Assembly (NCBI RefSeq): GCF_034702125.1 | Contig: NC_085860.1 | Span: 14,835,723 to 14,899,722, forward strand | DNA length: 64,000 bases | Reading direction: 5' to 3' | From: Engraulis encrasicolus | Lineage: Eukaryota > Chordata > Actinopteri > Clupeiformes > Engraulidae | Part shown: in pieces, positions 39,059 through 51,748 of the stretch | How positions within the stretch are numbered: the first letter of the stretch is position 1 | How the letters are laid out: every line of letters begins with the position of its first letter | Program-made: the position numbers and the translations under genes | The notes under the pieces: model-generated | What the model saw: the letters and a program-made list of their open reading frames with translations, nothing else | What the model was told of the DNA's origin: nothing | The model's database searches: none

Positions 39059-39283
39059 CAGGGCTGGACTGGCCATCTGGCATAGCGGGTATTTCCCCGT
39101 GTGCCCCGCACCCTCGCGGGCCTCTATTTTCAGGGGAAAAAATAATCTTTTTTACGTTTCTGAAAATAGGGGCCCACGAGGGTGCAATGGCCCACCGGTG
39201 AGTCATTTATCCGCCGCTAATTACAAGGGGCCCCTTCAAGCCAAAAGTGCCCGGGCCCTATTTCTCCCCCAGGCCAGCCCTGG
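39059..39283. mobile_element. inverted-repeat MITE, CAGGGCTGGACTGG ends
   Basis: CAGGGCTGGACTGGCCATCT at the left and CCCAGGCCAGCCCTG at the right. The inner TATTTTCAGGGG / CTGAAAATAGGGGC arms also pair. A second copy in the opposite orientation lies at 57622-57812. Confidence 0.8.
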
Positions 39284-39679
39284 AGAGAATGGATTGATTC
39301 TTCTGCAGTCAGAGTGGCAGGACTCTGTCAGACAACACTACGGAGACAGAGAGCCTGTACGCAGCAGAGCACAGGCAGAACAAACCTTGGCTGCAGACCC
39401 TAAGTGTTCTGTGCAGATAGTCAGCCAGATCTCGGTAGACATAGAGTTTTGCTAAGAGTAGAAGCATAAAGAGATGGAGTTGAGGGGATGGGGTTGGAAA
39501 TAGGGATAAGATTGGGGATGGCTGATGATGTGCCATGAATTTATAGTACAGTGAGAAGGTGCCATGGCTCAAGTCCCATACACTTCACTGAATAGCCCAT
39601 TGTGCTGGAAGTGTCTATTCAGCACTCTGTTTTAAAAGGGAGGAAGAAAAGGCCAGAATGGAGGAGAATGGACAAAGAG

Positions 39680-39840
39680 AATAGACACAGGCTAGCTACA
39701 GAATGGAGACAGTGGCTAGCTACAGAATAGAGACACAGGTTAGCTACAGAATGGGAGACACAGGCTAGCTACAGAATGGAGAATGGGAGACACAGGCTAG
39801 CTACAGAAAGGAGACACAGGAGACACAGGTTAACTGCAGT
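39680..39840. repeat. minisatellite, GACACAGGCTAGCTACAGAA unit
   Basis: About six copies, 22 to 33 bp apart, the last one degenerate. Confidence 0.9.
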
Positions 39841-40334
39841 AAGGACTAAATATGGTAATTTCTACTAGGTCCTATTTACTCTCAGTCGATACACACACAT
39901 ACAGCACAAGAGATGCTAGATTAGAGTGATTCATTTTTTTTTACTGACATCAATTATTATTTCTAGCTGACATTCATATATCAAGTTTACGCATGTATAG
40001 TATATCAGTATATTAGTATGTCGTCATAATACTAATTGTGCAGTTGCAATTTGAAAGTGTAAAAGCTTTAGCATCTTCACATTCATAATTTTATGCTTCC
40101 TATATGACTTCACAGTAATAAAAGAAAAACCTGCCGAAAAACACAGCAATAAAATATTTCTTCATTGGCAGTAATTCCTTTGCCACATACTGTATGTGTG
40201 TACAGTCCTGTAAATGAGTGCTGTGCCGTAGTAGCAATGTCTCACCTTGTTGTGACAGAGTTGGCAGAATACGCCCCACCTGGGGGTGTGGAGTGATGCC
40301 TCTGCCAACCCCATGGAGCACTGTGTGGTGCACC

Positions 40335-40696
40335 CAGGCAGGCAGTAGTGCAGGCAGACAGGGAAACAGGCAGGCAGGCAGGGAAGTAGGAGGCAGTCAG
40401 GGAGATAGGCAGGCAGGCAGACAGACAGACAGGCAGGCAGGCAGGCAGGCAGGCAAACTGACAGGCAGGCAGGCAGACTGACAGGCAGGCAGGGAGACAG
40501 ACAGACAGACAGTCAGGAAGACAGTCAGGAAGACAGACAGGCAGGCAGATAGGCAGGAAGACAGGCAGGCGGGCAGACAGGATGGCAGACAGGCAGGCAG
40601 GCAGGCAGACAGGTAGGCAGGGAGACAGGCATGCAGGGAGACAGTCAGGAAGACAGGCAGGCAGGCAGGTAGGCAGGCAGATAGGCAGGCGGACAG
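40335..40696. repeat. GGCA/GACA tetranucleotide array, left part
   Basis: AGGCAGGCAGACAGACAGG-type units over 360 bp. Cys-Leu-Pro-rich frames through it are artefacts. The array resumes at 47562 after a 6.9-kb insertion. Confidence 0.96.
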
Positions 40697-40771
40697 GGTA
40701 CAGGTCTTTTCGTCGAATGGATTCTTGAGAGGGGACCATTCGAACAAAACGTTGGACCATTAGTATAAGGC

Positions 40772-42321
40772 ACACTGTAAACCCAGACATCAAATGTACT
40801 TACCAAGACTAATTAAAATGCACTAAAAAATAGAAGTTTGATGGCATTTCTGAAGAATACTGAGTATTGACAACTTATTTGAGGAAATAGTTGTTCAGAT
40901 GAATATGTTTTAGTTGAATGGATTAAATTCATAAGTTTTGGTTATGACCCCGCCTCTTTTTCTTCAGGCTGCACCAACTGGCCTCTACCCAGATGTGGGC
41001 AGTTGAATGTATTCCTGCAGTGTGTTTCATGTTAACAGATCGTTTCAAATTTCAACTGACAATATGGCCACGCTGCAGCATCCAATTTTAAATCAGAATA
41101 TTGCCACCTAGTAAAATTAGGCTATCTTGTGAAGTGCCATTGCACAATTGAAAGTCAAATGCTGCATGACATAATTGACATTGCCTACCATCAACCAGGA
41201 ACAATGGTAGTGCCCAATCAACCTGTCAATTAGTACCTGCCCTCACTTGAGTACATAGGACTGTTACAAGTTCATTGAATTACTACCTGCAGCTGCCACA
41301 TGCCTGATTACTCTGGTCACATGGTTAACTTTCACCTATATAAAAACTCAGACTGTCACAATGCTTGAGTTGCTTGCCTAAATGACTGGTTCGCTGGCTC
41401 TCTGTCCGGCTTGTTGGTTAGTGAGCTAACTGACCGACCAACTGACTGTTTGTTGGCCAGCTGGTTGGCTGGCTAACTGACTCTTTTGGTTGACTGTATG
41501 GCTGGTTTGTTAGCTGGCTAGCCATACAACTGACTTGTTTGTTGGTTAGTTGGCTGACTAACTGAGTGTTAGTTGGTTAGCCGGCTCTTTGGCTGGCTAG
41601 CTGACAACTGACTCTTTTGGTTGGCTGGTGGACTGGTTTGTTGGCTGGCTAGGTATTTAGTTGGTAGTGAGTATTGTGGTAGCAGGTATCCTTTTTGGTG
41701 TGTTGCTTACTTGACATTTCAGGATTGTCTAATTATGCTCAACTAGAGTATTCTATGCACACTGGTTAATGTACTATCATCCAGGAGATTACAATAATTA
41801 AATGGTAATAATATTGCACATACTGCAGAAACTTGAATTTCTCAGTGGTTATGGATAGTTTGGTCTATTAATACAAGAGAGCAGTGTGATGGACTGGTTC
41901 CATGCCACAGTTGTCTCAGTCATGGTGAGGAATGGGAGGTGCCACAATAACATGGTAGCTACCTCTTTTGTGGTGATGAATGGAGGGGCGGGATCATGGT
42001 AGTGCAAATTTTAAATAAAATAATTCATTACAGTTCATCTTACGAATGATGGTAAGTTTAATCGACTGGGAATTTAGTACATTAAACTGGGAATTTTGCA
42101 TACAATAACTATAGATAACAGTTACTACTGTGGAAGATGGTAGGTTTAATCAATTTGGACTTAAGTACATTTAACTTAAACTTTTACATATAATGAGTAT
42201 ATACAACAGTTGAGGTCACAAAAGATTGTAAGTTTAATCATTCATAATTACTTAGTTTTTCTAGGGCAACCACTTTTCTGGGTTTTTGTAAGTAAACTCA
42301 ACTTATAAGGTTTTACAGTGC
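40772..42321. mobile_element. inner CACTGTAAA-ended element
   Basis: Left CACACTGTAAACCCAGAC and right AAGGTTTTACAGTGCAG are inverted, with CTTACC / GTAAGT arms inside. It includes a degenerate GGCT/TTGGCTGGC array at 41380-41660. Confidence 0.5.
41385..41660. repeat. degenerate TTGGCTGGCTAACTGAC array
   Basis: Repeated GGCTGGCTA, TTGGTTAG and AACTGACT words, about four-base periodicity. Confidence 0.85.
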
Positions 42322-42719
42322 AGGGGATCTTTAGTCGAGGACGGTCCGTCTACCGCAAAAGCCTACGAAAGGTCCTTAAAATTGAACTAAAGATCCTTAG
42401 GTTTCAACTAAAGGTCCCTTCAGTCTGCCTATATTAGAAATGTCAATCAGCTTTTTTAATGTGGGTTTTCTTAGAATCAGCTTTTTTAATGCTCATTTTA
42501 ACGGTTTTGTCTATTTAAATATGTTCATTTTAACGGTTTTGTCTAGCCTATTTAAATAGGCCTAAATCAGCTGTTAAGTTTTGTTTTTTGTTGATTTAAA
42601 CATGTAAATCTATAAATAAAATGTACTTACTCGTTTTTACTGGTATGTTGTTGTTGTTTTTACGATTACGTCGTTACATTTTTTTGACAATTTAGCCTAC
42701 GTTTACGCCCTTACATTTT

Positions 42720-42872
42720 TTGACAACAAAGTTCGGCATGAACCAGAACACTAGGCTTATATAACAGTGTTGAAAACATTACAGAACCCATGCACCTGTG
42801 TTAAGTCCATGGCTACAGTAAAGAGAGAGAGAGAGAGAAGTTAAATCGTTACATTAACACTGCATAGGAGCG

Positions 42873-42905
<33 letters not shown>

Positions 42906-43182
42906 GGCCTATATCACTCTCTCTCTCTCTCTCTCTCTGCCCGGCGAGGCAATGTTCTTGGGCGGTAACTTTTTAGATGCGAAGCACCAGCAACAAGAGA
43001 ATGCTGTCTGCCGACACTTTGATGTTTCTGATTCTGAATGACAACAAAGTTCGCGCATGAGCCAGAGCACTATGCATATAACAGTGTTGAAAACATTACA
43101 GAACCCATGCTGTGTTAAGTCCATGGCTACAGTAAAGAGAGAGAGAGAGAAGTTAAATCGTTACATTAACACTGCATAGGAC

Positions 43183-43279
<97 letters not shown>

Positions 43280-43673
43280 CGGCGAGGCAATGTTCTTGGG
43301 CTAGGCCTATAGTTGTATTAATTGAATAAGCTGGTAGCTGCCTATTTTGTTTCATAGCCTGTCTTTTATTGTTGGAAATCGTCCATCGATCCAGTCAGGC
43401 TGCCTATTTTATATCCTATTATTCCCGTGTGTCCTAGGCCTATTTCTTTTGTTCGAAGTCTAAATATGTGGTAAAGCTGATTTACCCGTGATTCATATAG
43501 GCCTAATAATGGCACAAACTGAATGACAATAAATAGTTCGCGCATGAGGCAGAAAAAATAACAGTGTCGGAAAACATTATAGAACCCCTGCACCCGTGTT
43601 AAGTCCATGGCTACAGTAAAACAAAAACAAAAACACTAAGAGCGAGAGAGTATATTAACACTGCATAGGAGCG

Positions 43674-43724
<51 letters not shown>

Positions 43725-43740
43725 GTAATGTATCTAGTAT
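42720..43740. repeat. three tandem copies of a unit of about 300-480 bp with internal (GA)n and (CT)n
   Basis: Copies at 42724, 43039 and 43522 share TAACAGTGTTGAAAACATTA, TTAAGTCCATGGCTACAGTA and ATTAACACTGCATAGGA before a CT tract. Copies 1 and 2 end in CTGCCCGGCGAGGCAATGTT. Confidence 0.92.
43183..43278. repeat. (CT)n microsatellite, about 47 units
   Basis: The expanded CT tract of the second tandem copy. Confidence 0.97.
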
Positions 43741-45739
43741 CTAGTAATCTAGTATGTAAATCAACTGTTTTTTTTTTGCTGTTTTCAGATGTGCTTCATA
43801 AATAAAATGTACTTAGGCCTACTCATTTTAACTGGTATGTTGTCGGTTTTTTACGTTTATGCCGTTACATTTTTTGACAATTATCTAGGTTACTTTCTAC
43901 TCCTTACATTTCTGGAACAATATTTGAGAAGCTTTTTTTCACTTTTACGCCGTTACTTTACTCCGTTACATTTTTTGACAAATATCTGTTACTTTCTACT
44001 CCTTACATTTCTGGAACAGTATTTGAGTAGGCCCTAGCCCCAGCTGCGGGCAGAGAGGCGGGACCAAGCACAGCCTTGTCGCTTTGAATCAGGGCAGCGT
44101 GCGTCTACTGAGCACATTTGGTTGTCATGCAGCGAGTTTTCTGACTTTCCGGTAACTTTTTAGATGAACGCTTCTAGCTACCGTCTTCTGTAGGTCTGGA
44201 ATATACCTACGTGTGGAGTAGGCCTAGAGGTGCGCGGTGGATGTATTATTTCATCCGCAACCGCTTCTTAGAATTTCTAATCCACCTGCTATCCACCCGC
44301 CCTAATGTTTTTTCTCCAATTTCCAAAACCGAATCCACCCGCCATCCGCCTATTAGTTTTTAGTATTTAAGATGCCTGAGGCACATAGTCGATCGTCTTT
44401 TTCAAGCAGTGCAGGTCATTTACATCTTGCCAGCATATGTTTTAAAAAAATCTCTAACAGCGATTCCCAAGTTGTCTCCACCCATCGCACAACGTGAAAG
44501 TTGAAACGTGCGGATGCTTTAATGCAGCCTAAATTTTAGCAGTTTAAATACCTCCAATCCAAGCAGCACAATCGAAACTATTGGCTATCTAGCTTACAAT
44601 TTTGGCTGGTATCCAATAAGACGAGTCAAGTGACAGTAGAGTCTTGCAAAGAGTGCAGAGAATTACGTCGCGCGTGTGTGTGTGAGCGAGAGAGGGAGAG
44701 AGAGGGAGCGATTCCAAACTTGTCTCCATCCATCGCACAACGTGAAAGCTAACGTGTATGCTTTAATGCAGCCTAAATTGTACCAGTTTTGCCTCCTCTC
44801 CAAGCACCCTTTTAAGTGGTGGCAACCATGCATGTTTTCTGTGGAAAACATCAGGTCCTCATGGCGACGCCAGGCTTGCTGAAAACGGCGACAAACACAT
44901 TCAGAATACACATTTCTTAATGGGGAGTTGTTGAGAACAAAGTGTTCGCTAATGGGCATGAAGTCTTGTCATGCAAATGACCTGCCGTGTTCAGTGGAAG
45001 CCACGCAGAGTGGACAGTGGAATGCTGCTTGAAATAAGTCGATAATGAATAAAATATTACGCGCAACGTCTACAAGAAAAGTAATGGCTATTATTACCAT
45101 TGCGCGTAAAGATGAGGAAGGGATGGATAGATGGATGGATGCTGTCCTATGGAAGGGGCCGTCAAACAGTCTACATGACATCTTCATTAAAGTCGTTAAA
45201 TAAGTATCCATAGCCTACTGTGTTTGACGGCCCCATCTTCTTGCAAATATTTACGCGCAACGGTCATAATGGCGTCTCGCACTACACATGCTCGGATGAT
45301 GCCAGAGGCGAATAGCAAACAGCCAAATTAAGGCATTATCGACATAGACTACCACGACAAGTTACCGTTTGGGTCGCAGTTGGATGTTTATTCAGTAGAA
45401 TTATGTGCGTAATATCAGCTCCATCCACCAAATGCAGCACAATCCCCGTTACTTTCACGTGAGGTTCAAATGGACATTACTCTACAAAAATGCAAGTCTG
45501 GGTACCAACAACTGAAGTAGGCTACAACATAGAATATGTACCACATATAGGGGATTACCACCCATATTTGGTGCAATTTGAGGACAAATTTCAATAGGCC
45601 AACTGCGAATTTCAATCACTTATTTCCCAGGATTCCCGGGATACGGTTTGTCTTTTCCTGGGATTTGATTAATTTTCATTTTCAGTCCTTTATGTGCGTT
45701 ATGCCCAGCTTTTATTGAATACAGCGCAGGTTTTGAAGT

Positions 45740-47110
45740 ATGTATGCTTTCTAATGTTGGTAAAGGCGGCATAAGCGGGATACTGTATTGTCCACACGTG
45801 ACTACGGAAAATACATTTCCTTCGAAGCGGAATAACAGCACTCCGCCTTCGGCATTGGGGGTGTTATTCGCCCCGTAGGAAAATATTTGTAGTCTAGGTG
45901 TAGTCTACTTTTTTGAAGTGGGTATACTGTATATTCTCGCATTTTTTGTGGTTATACTGTATATATTTATGCCATTCTAAATAATGGATCAATCAATTTT
46001 AAGTTGGTATACTGAATCCCCTAAAATTTAGAAGTGGGTATACTCCGTATACCTGCGTTCTACCACTGCGTGTGGACAATACATTATCCCTTACCTTTAA
46101 AGCTGTTGTAGGCCTACATTTAAAAAAAAATCGTCGATATTGTAGCGGTGCAACCGACTTTAGTTTTAAGTTATGAGATGGGCGCCAGTCAGGCAGCAAT
46201 AAGACTGCCGTTACCTTTCCAAAAATGAATACAAATCAGTGACCAACACATTAGAAATAACTCAGATCATCACAACGAATATCTTGTCTTATTTTTAGTA
46301 GTGCACTTTTGCAAAACCCTTGTTTGCAGACTTGTGCGCTTGTTCTCAATTTGGAACAGCTCACATCACTATTTCATACTGTATTTATGATTTTAAAAAA
46401 AGAGCTTGCATTGACACGCTGTTTTCATTTCGCATTTCTTTCAAGTTAATTTGGCATGCTTTATGGAATTAAGCATGGGGGACCATTCATAAGACTTCAT
46501 TCTAAGATATCTGTTTTTATAACGAATATAGGCCTAGATGCATACAGTAGAACAAATAACGTAACAGTGATGCGTTAATCCAGGACCAGTTTGACGTCTT
46601 AGGACAATTGTAAATGGCAGCTTTTGATTCTGCATTCAGCTCCAGTGTGCGACTCCTTTCTTTCTTTTTATATCTTTTTACATCTTTCTTTGCGCACGCT
46701 ATAAAATGGTAATAAACCTGTTACTATAAACTACTGGTTAACTGTGTATTCTATGCTTTCTAATGTTGGTAAAGGCGGGATAAGCGGGATAATGTATTGT
46801 CCACATGACTACGGAAATATATTTCCTTCGGAGCGGAATAACAGCTCTCTGCCTTCGGCATCGGGGGTCTTATTCGTCCCGTATAGGCAATATTTTCTTA
46901 TAGTCATGTGGGACAATACATTATCCCTTACCTTTAAATTACTGTTGTAAGCCTACATTTTAAAACATTTCGTCGGTATTGTAGCGGCGGTGCAACCGAC
47001 TGTTTTAAGTTATGACATGGGCGCCAGCTAGGCAACAATAAGACTGCCTTTACCTTTCCAAAAATGAATACAAATCAGTAACCAACACATTAGAAATAAC
47101 TCAGATATAT
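45740..47110. repeat. duplicated palindromic element, two copies 1 kb apart
   Basis: CTTTCTAATGTTGGTAAAGG, TTCGGCAT.GGGGGT and TTACCTTTCCAAAAATGAAT occur in the same order at 45745-46250 and 46752-47100. Copy 2 is a clean palindrome (GGATAATGTATTGTCCACAT / GGGACAATACATTATCCC). Copy 1 is split by an insertion at about 45890-46072. Confidence 0.88.
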
Positions 47111-47561
47111 ATATAGACAGATGTAGTGCACAGGGGGTAACGCTGCTATCTCACTCCGGAGGAGGCAGAGGCAGTCCGCTACGATATAGTATATTTATAA
47201 AATAGGCTATGAAATGGCCTAATTATAAAAAACTGAACTAAAATGAAAAATTATTTTTTTAAAAATAGAGACGCACGCACGCACTTTCTACACGGTTCGA
47301 TTTTTGTTTTCATTGCATTGTGGTGGTAGGCACACAAGTTTGATAAAATATAAAAATAATAGGCTAATAAAATAGGCAGACTAAACTAAACATCTGCCCA
47401 GTTAAACGAAAGGTCTGCATGGGTTGAACGTAACGTCCTTAGGTCTTCGACGAAAAATCCTCATGTACTGCACGAAACGCCCCATGCCTTCTACTAATGG
47501 TCCAACGTTTTGTTCGAATGGTCCCCTCTCAACAATTCATTACACGAATCGTCTCGAATTC

Positions 47562-47640
47562 GGCGGACAGACAGGCAGGCAGGCAGATAGGCAGACAGAC
47601 AGACAGGCAGGCAGGCAAGCAGGCAGGCAGGCAGGCAGGC
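47562..47640. repeat. GGCA/GACA array, right part
   Basis: Continuation of the array beyond the 6.9-kb insertion. Confidence 0.93.
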
Positions 47641-47674
47641 ACCAACCCAGCCCACTGAGCCCAGCCTCTTGATC

Positions 47675-48130
47675 TAGATCCAGTGGGAACCTCCACATAG
47701 ACCCTGATAGCTTAAGCGTTGCTGTGTAGAGGGAAAACGAGGGGCAGAGTTTACACAATATTATTGGCGTAAACACACCCCCACAGAAAGATGGACAGAC
47801 AGACATACACACGCCTGCACTCACAGTCAACGGTAGCCGACAGAATGTTTCAAGAATGAGTATGTGGGTATATGCTATTTGACATGCACCCACACTGTGT
47901 ATATCTCCAGTGGGAAACTCCACACAGACCGTGATAGCTTAAGCACCGCTGCAGAGGGAAAACAAGCAGAGTTTATACTAACATTGACGTAAACACACCC
48001 ACACATAAAGAGAGGTAGAATAACACACACACACACACACACACGCACACACATTTTGATTATTTTATTTGGGAGGACCAATAATTATTGAGAAACAATA
48101 CAGCGTCCCAAACAATATTAAAGTAGCAAT

Positions 48131-48171
<41 letters not shown>

Positions 48172-48560
48172 CGCACACACACACACGCGCACACACACAC
48201 ACGCACACGCACACGCACATGCACACACACACACACACACACACATGTCTGCGCTCACAGCCACCAGTAGCATAAAGAATAATTCAAGAGGGAATATGTT
48301 TACATTTTCTTGTACATATACGTTGACACTCACAAACCCACATTGTGTGCGTGCTGTGCAGTCATGCATGTGTGCATGCGTGTATTGGGAGGGGGTCCTG
48401 TGCGTTTAATAATAGGTGAAATAGATGAACTGTATGCATACTGTTAGCTGCAAAGAGAATGAGAGTTTATTTACAGTAACATAATTGTGAATATGCCCAC
48501 AGACAGCAACCCAAAACACACGCACACTCACCCACTGTCACAAACACAGTCAAAGTCACA
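47675..48560. repeat. degenerate higher-order repeat, period about 220-300 bp
   Basis: CCAGTGGGAA.CTCCACA.AGACC.TGATAGCTTAAGC occurs at 47680 and 47909. CTC.CAG.CA.C.GTAGC and CCCACA.TGTGT recur at 47820, 48254 and 48340. CA runs lie at 48022-48052 and 48135-48245. Confidence 0.75.
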
Positions 48561-48624
48561 GAATATTTAAAATATGATGTGTTTCTGTGTGCGTGTGCGT
48601 GTGTGTGAGAAAGAGGGGGGGGGG

Positions 48625-49450
48625 GGAGAAACATGTGGGGGGATGGAAGGAGAGAGGGAGAAAGAGAGAGAGAGAGTATGTGGGTATACATTCTTACTAG
48701 ATCCCGAGTACATAAGTGAGGCAGTCAGGCTGTTAGTCTGGCAAGACTGTTAGGCAAGAGACTGTCAGTCAGTCTGTTAGTGTCAGTCAGTGGTAAGCCT
48801 GTGAGTGAGTGAGTAAGTGAGTGAGTTAGTGCGGTTGCTGTAAATGAGAGAGCCAGTGAGAGAGAGAGAGAGTGGTAAGGGTAGGGAAGGAGAGAGGGAG
48901 AAAGAGAGAGACTATGTGTGTGTACATACAGTACTAGATCCCGAGTATATAACTGAGGCAGTCTGTCTTTGGCAAGAAAGAGTCAGTCTGTCAGTCAGTC
49001 AGTGGTAAGCCTGTGAGTGAGTGAGTGAGTGAGTGAGTGAGTGAGTGAGTGAGTGAGTGAGTGAGTGAGTGAGTGAATGAGCGAGTGAGTTACTGCGGTT
49101 GTTATAAATGAGCGAGCCAGTGACTGAGTGAGTGAGCGAAGTGAGTGTAAGTGAGACTCGTGGAGAAGTACGTAGCAGCGGTGACACTGGTGTGGTAGAC
49201 AGGGCGTACATACTGTAAGTGAGGCAGTCAGTTCGTGGCAAGAACGAGCCTGTCAGTCTGTCAGTCAGCCAGTCAGTGGTAAGCCTGTGAGTGACTGAGT
49301 GAGTGTGAGGTGGTGCGGTCGTTGTAAATGACAGAGTCAGTGACTGAGTGTGTGCGTGAGTTAGTGCGGTTGTTGTAAATCAGAGAGTCAGTGTCTGAGT
49401 GTAAGTGAGACTTGGGGAGCAGTACGTAGCCGAGGTGACACTGGCGTGGT
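48625..49450. repeat. higher-order tandem repeat, three units of about 250 bp
   Basis: Each unit has AGATCCCGAGTA or a related start, GTCAGTCAGTGGTAAGCCTG, a GAGT run, and GTGCGGTTGTTGTAAATGA. Two units end with GACACTGG.GTGGT.GACAGG. Confidence 0.85.
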
Positions 49451-49615
49451 GGACAGGACATGTGCTAATTGCAGCCCGCAGCTCTCCAAATGGATCTCCT
49501 GCTCGCCTCGCCTCGGCTTGCCAGCAGCGGCTTATTTGTCTCGTTGTCAGCGCCCCCCCGGGGGACCGGCTCGGCGCCGCGGTGCGCAGCGCAGAGTACA
49601 TCCGAGCTATAGAAC
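49451..49615. other. unique GC-rich block
   Basis: CGCCCCCCCGGGGGACCGGC and GCGCCGCGGTGCGCAGCGC make it CpG-rich. It ends exactly where the fold-back element begins. No gene recognised. Confidence 0.3.
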
Positions 49616-51229
49616 GGTAACGCTTTATTTTACGGTACAGTATTTACTATGTACTTTCTGGGTAACAACTGGGTAACAGAGAGAAATTACATGGTACCTA
49701 GAATGTAAAAAGGTGGTAATTATGATGTAAATACTATGTAATTACAGGGGAAAAGCTCAAAATTTACCATGAAACTACACTGTGTATTTTCTGGGTAACA
49801 ATTGGGTAACAGAGAGAAATTACCCAATTGTTATCCAGAAAATACACAGTGTAGTTTCATGGTAAGTTTTGAGGTTTCCTCCTGTAATTACATAGTATTT
49901 ACATCGTAATTATCCCCCTTTTTACATTCTAGGAACCATGTAACTTCTATATGGTACAGTATTTATGTACTTTCTGGGTAACAACTGGGTAACAGAGAGA
50001 AGTTACATGGTACCTAGAATGTAAAAAGGGGGGTAATTACGATGTAAATACTATGTAATTACAGGGGGAAACCTCAAAACTTACCATGAAACTACACTGT
50101 GTATTTTCTGGGTAACAATTGGGTAACAGAGAGGAATTAGATGGTGTATAAAATTTAAAAGGGGGGTTACTACAAAGTAAATGCTATGTAATTAAGAAGA
50201 AAATATCTCATGAATTACTATGAAAGTACGGTGTATTTTCTGGGTAATTATTGTTTGATGGCAATTTAAAAAAGGATGAAAGTACTACCTATTTACCTGT
50301 TTGTTTTACAGCAGTACCACATTTAATTACTAGGTTAATGTGCTGCTCTGGATGGTAATTACACAACTCCAAAGTCAGAACTTACAAGGAACAGTATTTC
50401 ATTGTAGTTACTGTGTTTATCACCATACATACCCATTTATTGCATGGGTAAATGTGGTACTTACCTGACAAAACAATTGCTGGTGTCACACATTGCCATT
50501 GGGCTTTATCTTCATTCTTGTAGACATTGAGTCAAAAGTGTTTGGTAAGTACATGGTAGGTTTGTGCACTGTTACCAAGTAACATATATTTATTTACAAG
50601 GTAAAGAAGGGGAAACTGTACTGTAAAGTAAAGCGAATGCTCTTACCAAAGTATTACCAATTTCTTACCAAGTAATTAAACTTGTTTCATAAATCATGTA
50701 AGTACATGGTAAGTTTCTGCACTGTAACCGAGTTACAAATATTCAGCTACCAGGTAAAGAAGGGGAAACTGTACTGTAAAGTAAAGCGAACGCTCTTACC
50801 AAAGTATTACCAATTTCTTACCAAGAAAATAAACTTGTTATATATCATGTAAGTACATGGTAAGTATCTGCACTGTTACCAAGTAACAGATATTCAGTTA
50901 CCAGGTAAAGAAGGGGAAACTGTACTGTAAAGTAAAGCGAACGCTCTTACCAATTTCTTACCAAGCAATTAAACTTATTTCATGTATCATGTAAGTAGGC
51001 CTACATGGTACGTTTCTGCACTGTTACCAAGTTACAGATATTCAGTTACCAGGTAAAGAAGGGGAAACTGTACTGTAAAGTAAAGCGAACGCTCTTACCA
51101 AAGTATTACCAATTTCTTACCACACAATTAAACTTGTTTATCATATAGGCCTAAGTACATGGTAAGTATCAGCACTGTTACCAAATTACAGATATTCAGT
51201 TACCAGGTAAAGAAGGGGAAACTGTTCTC

Positions 51230-51386
51230 TTAGGACTCTGTGTTAATTGCTAGCATGGAGGTAAAATTTGCACTGATGTAGTCAGAGAACGGCAGGAAGT
51301 ACAGGAGAAAGGTATAACCCAATAACTTAACTCAAGGGGAAATGTAATATGAGCTCATTTCCAAACATGGGACAGTATCACTTTAA
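51230..51386. mobile_element. half copy of the TTAA palindromic MITE
   Basis: TAGCATGGAGGTAAAATTTG and GGGACAGTATCACTTTAA match the right half of 7821-8161. It truncates the left arm tandem array. Confidence 0.8.
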
Positions 51387-51495
51387 CATCCGAGTTGGCA
51401 GCAGATATAAAGACTCATCAGACCAGGCCTACATTTTTTACAATACAAGACTAGAGAAAGTATTGCCTGGACTGTTTCTGCTGCCAACTCGGATG
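51387..51495. repeat. 18-bp perfect inverted repeat, CATCCGAGTTGGCAGCAG
   Basis: Arms at 51387-51404 and 51478-51495 flank a 73-bp loop, possibly the ends of a very small element. Confidence 0.8.
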
Positions 51496-51748
51496 GCTGC
51501 CTTGTTCCACACACACACAGGTGCATATAGGCTATTTTATTATTATTATTATTATTATTTCATTCCAGAATTCCTGCTGCCCGTTCTTCATTTCCATTTT
51601 CATGAATATCACTTTCCAATTTCTAGGTATTATGACAGCACACATTGCAATTTTCATCAATGAAAAAATTAAAAGGGGGATTTTCTCCATGATCCTCAAT
51701 TTTTAATTTAGAAACAGTCATTTTTAGCTGCAAAACTTACTATGTTCA

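Larger units (their letters stand above)
40697..47561. mobile_element. 6.9-kb nested insertion inside the GGCA/GACA array
   Basis: GGCGGACAG flanks both sides (40688-40696 and 47562-47570). Inverted blocks TTGAGAGGGGACCATTCG...AACGTTGGACCATTAGTA lie at 40725-40765 and 47492-47532. It contains an inner CACTGTAAA element, three tandem repeats, two diverged copies of a palindromic element and many TAGGCCTA words. No transposase was seen. Confidence 0.65.

Noticed and set aside
39680..39840. CRISPR-like spaced repeats
   Set aside because: Unit spacing is irregular and the spacers are not distinct. It is a eukaryotic minisatellite.
40242..40793. Cys-Leu-Pro-Ala-rich frame of 183 codons on the minus strand
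   Set aside because: It reads through the GGCA/GACA array. There is no domain, no splice context, and the array is interrupted elsewhere.
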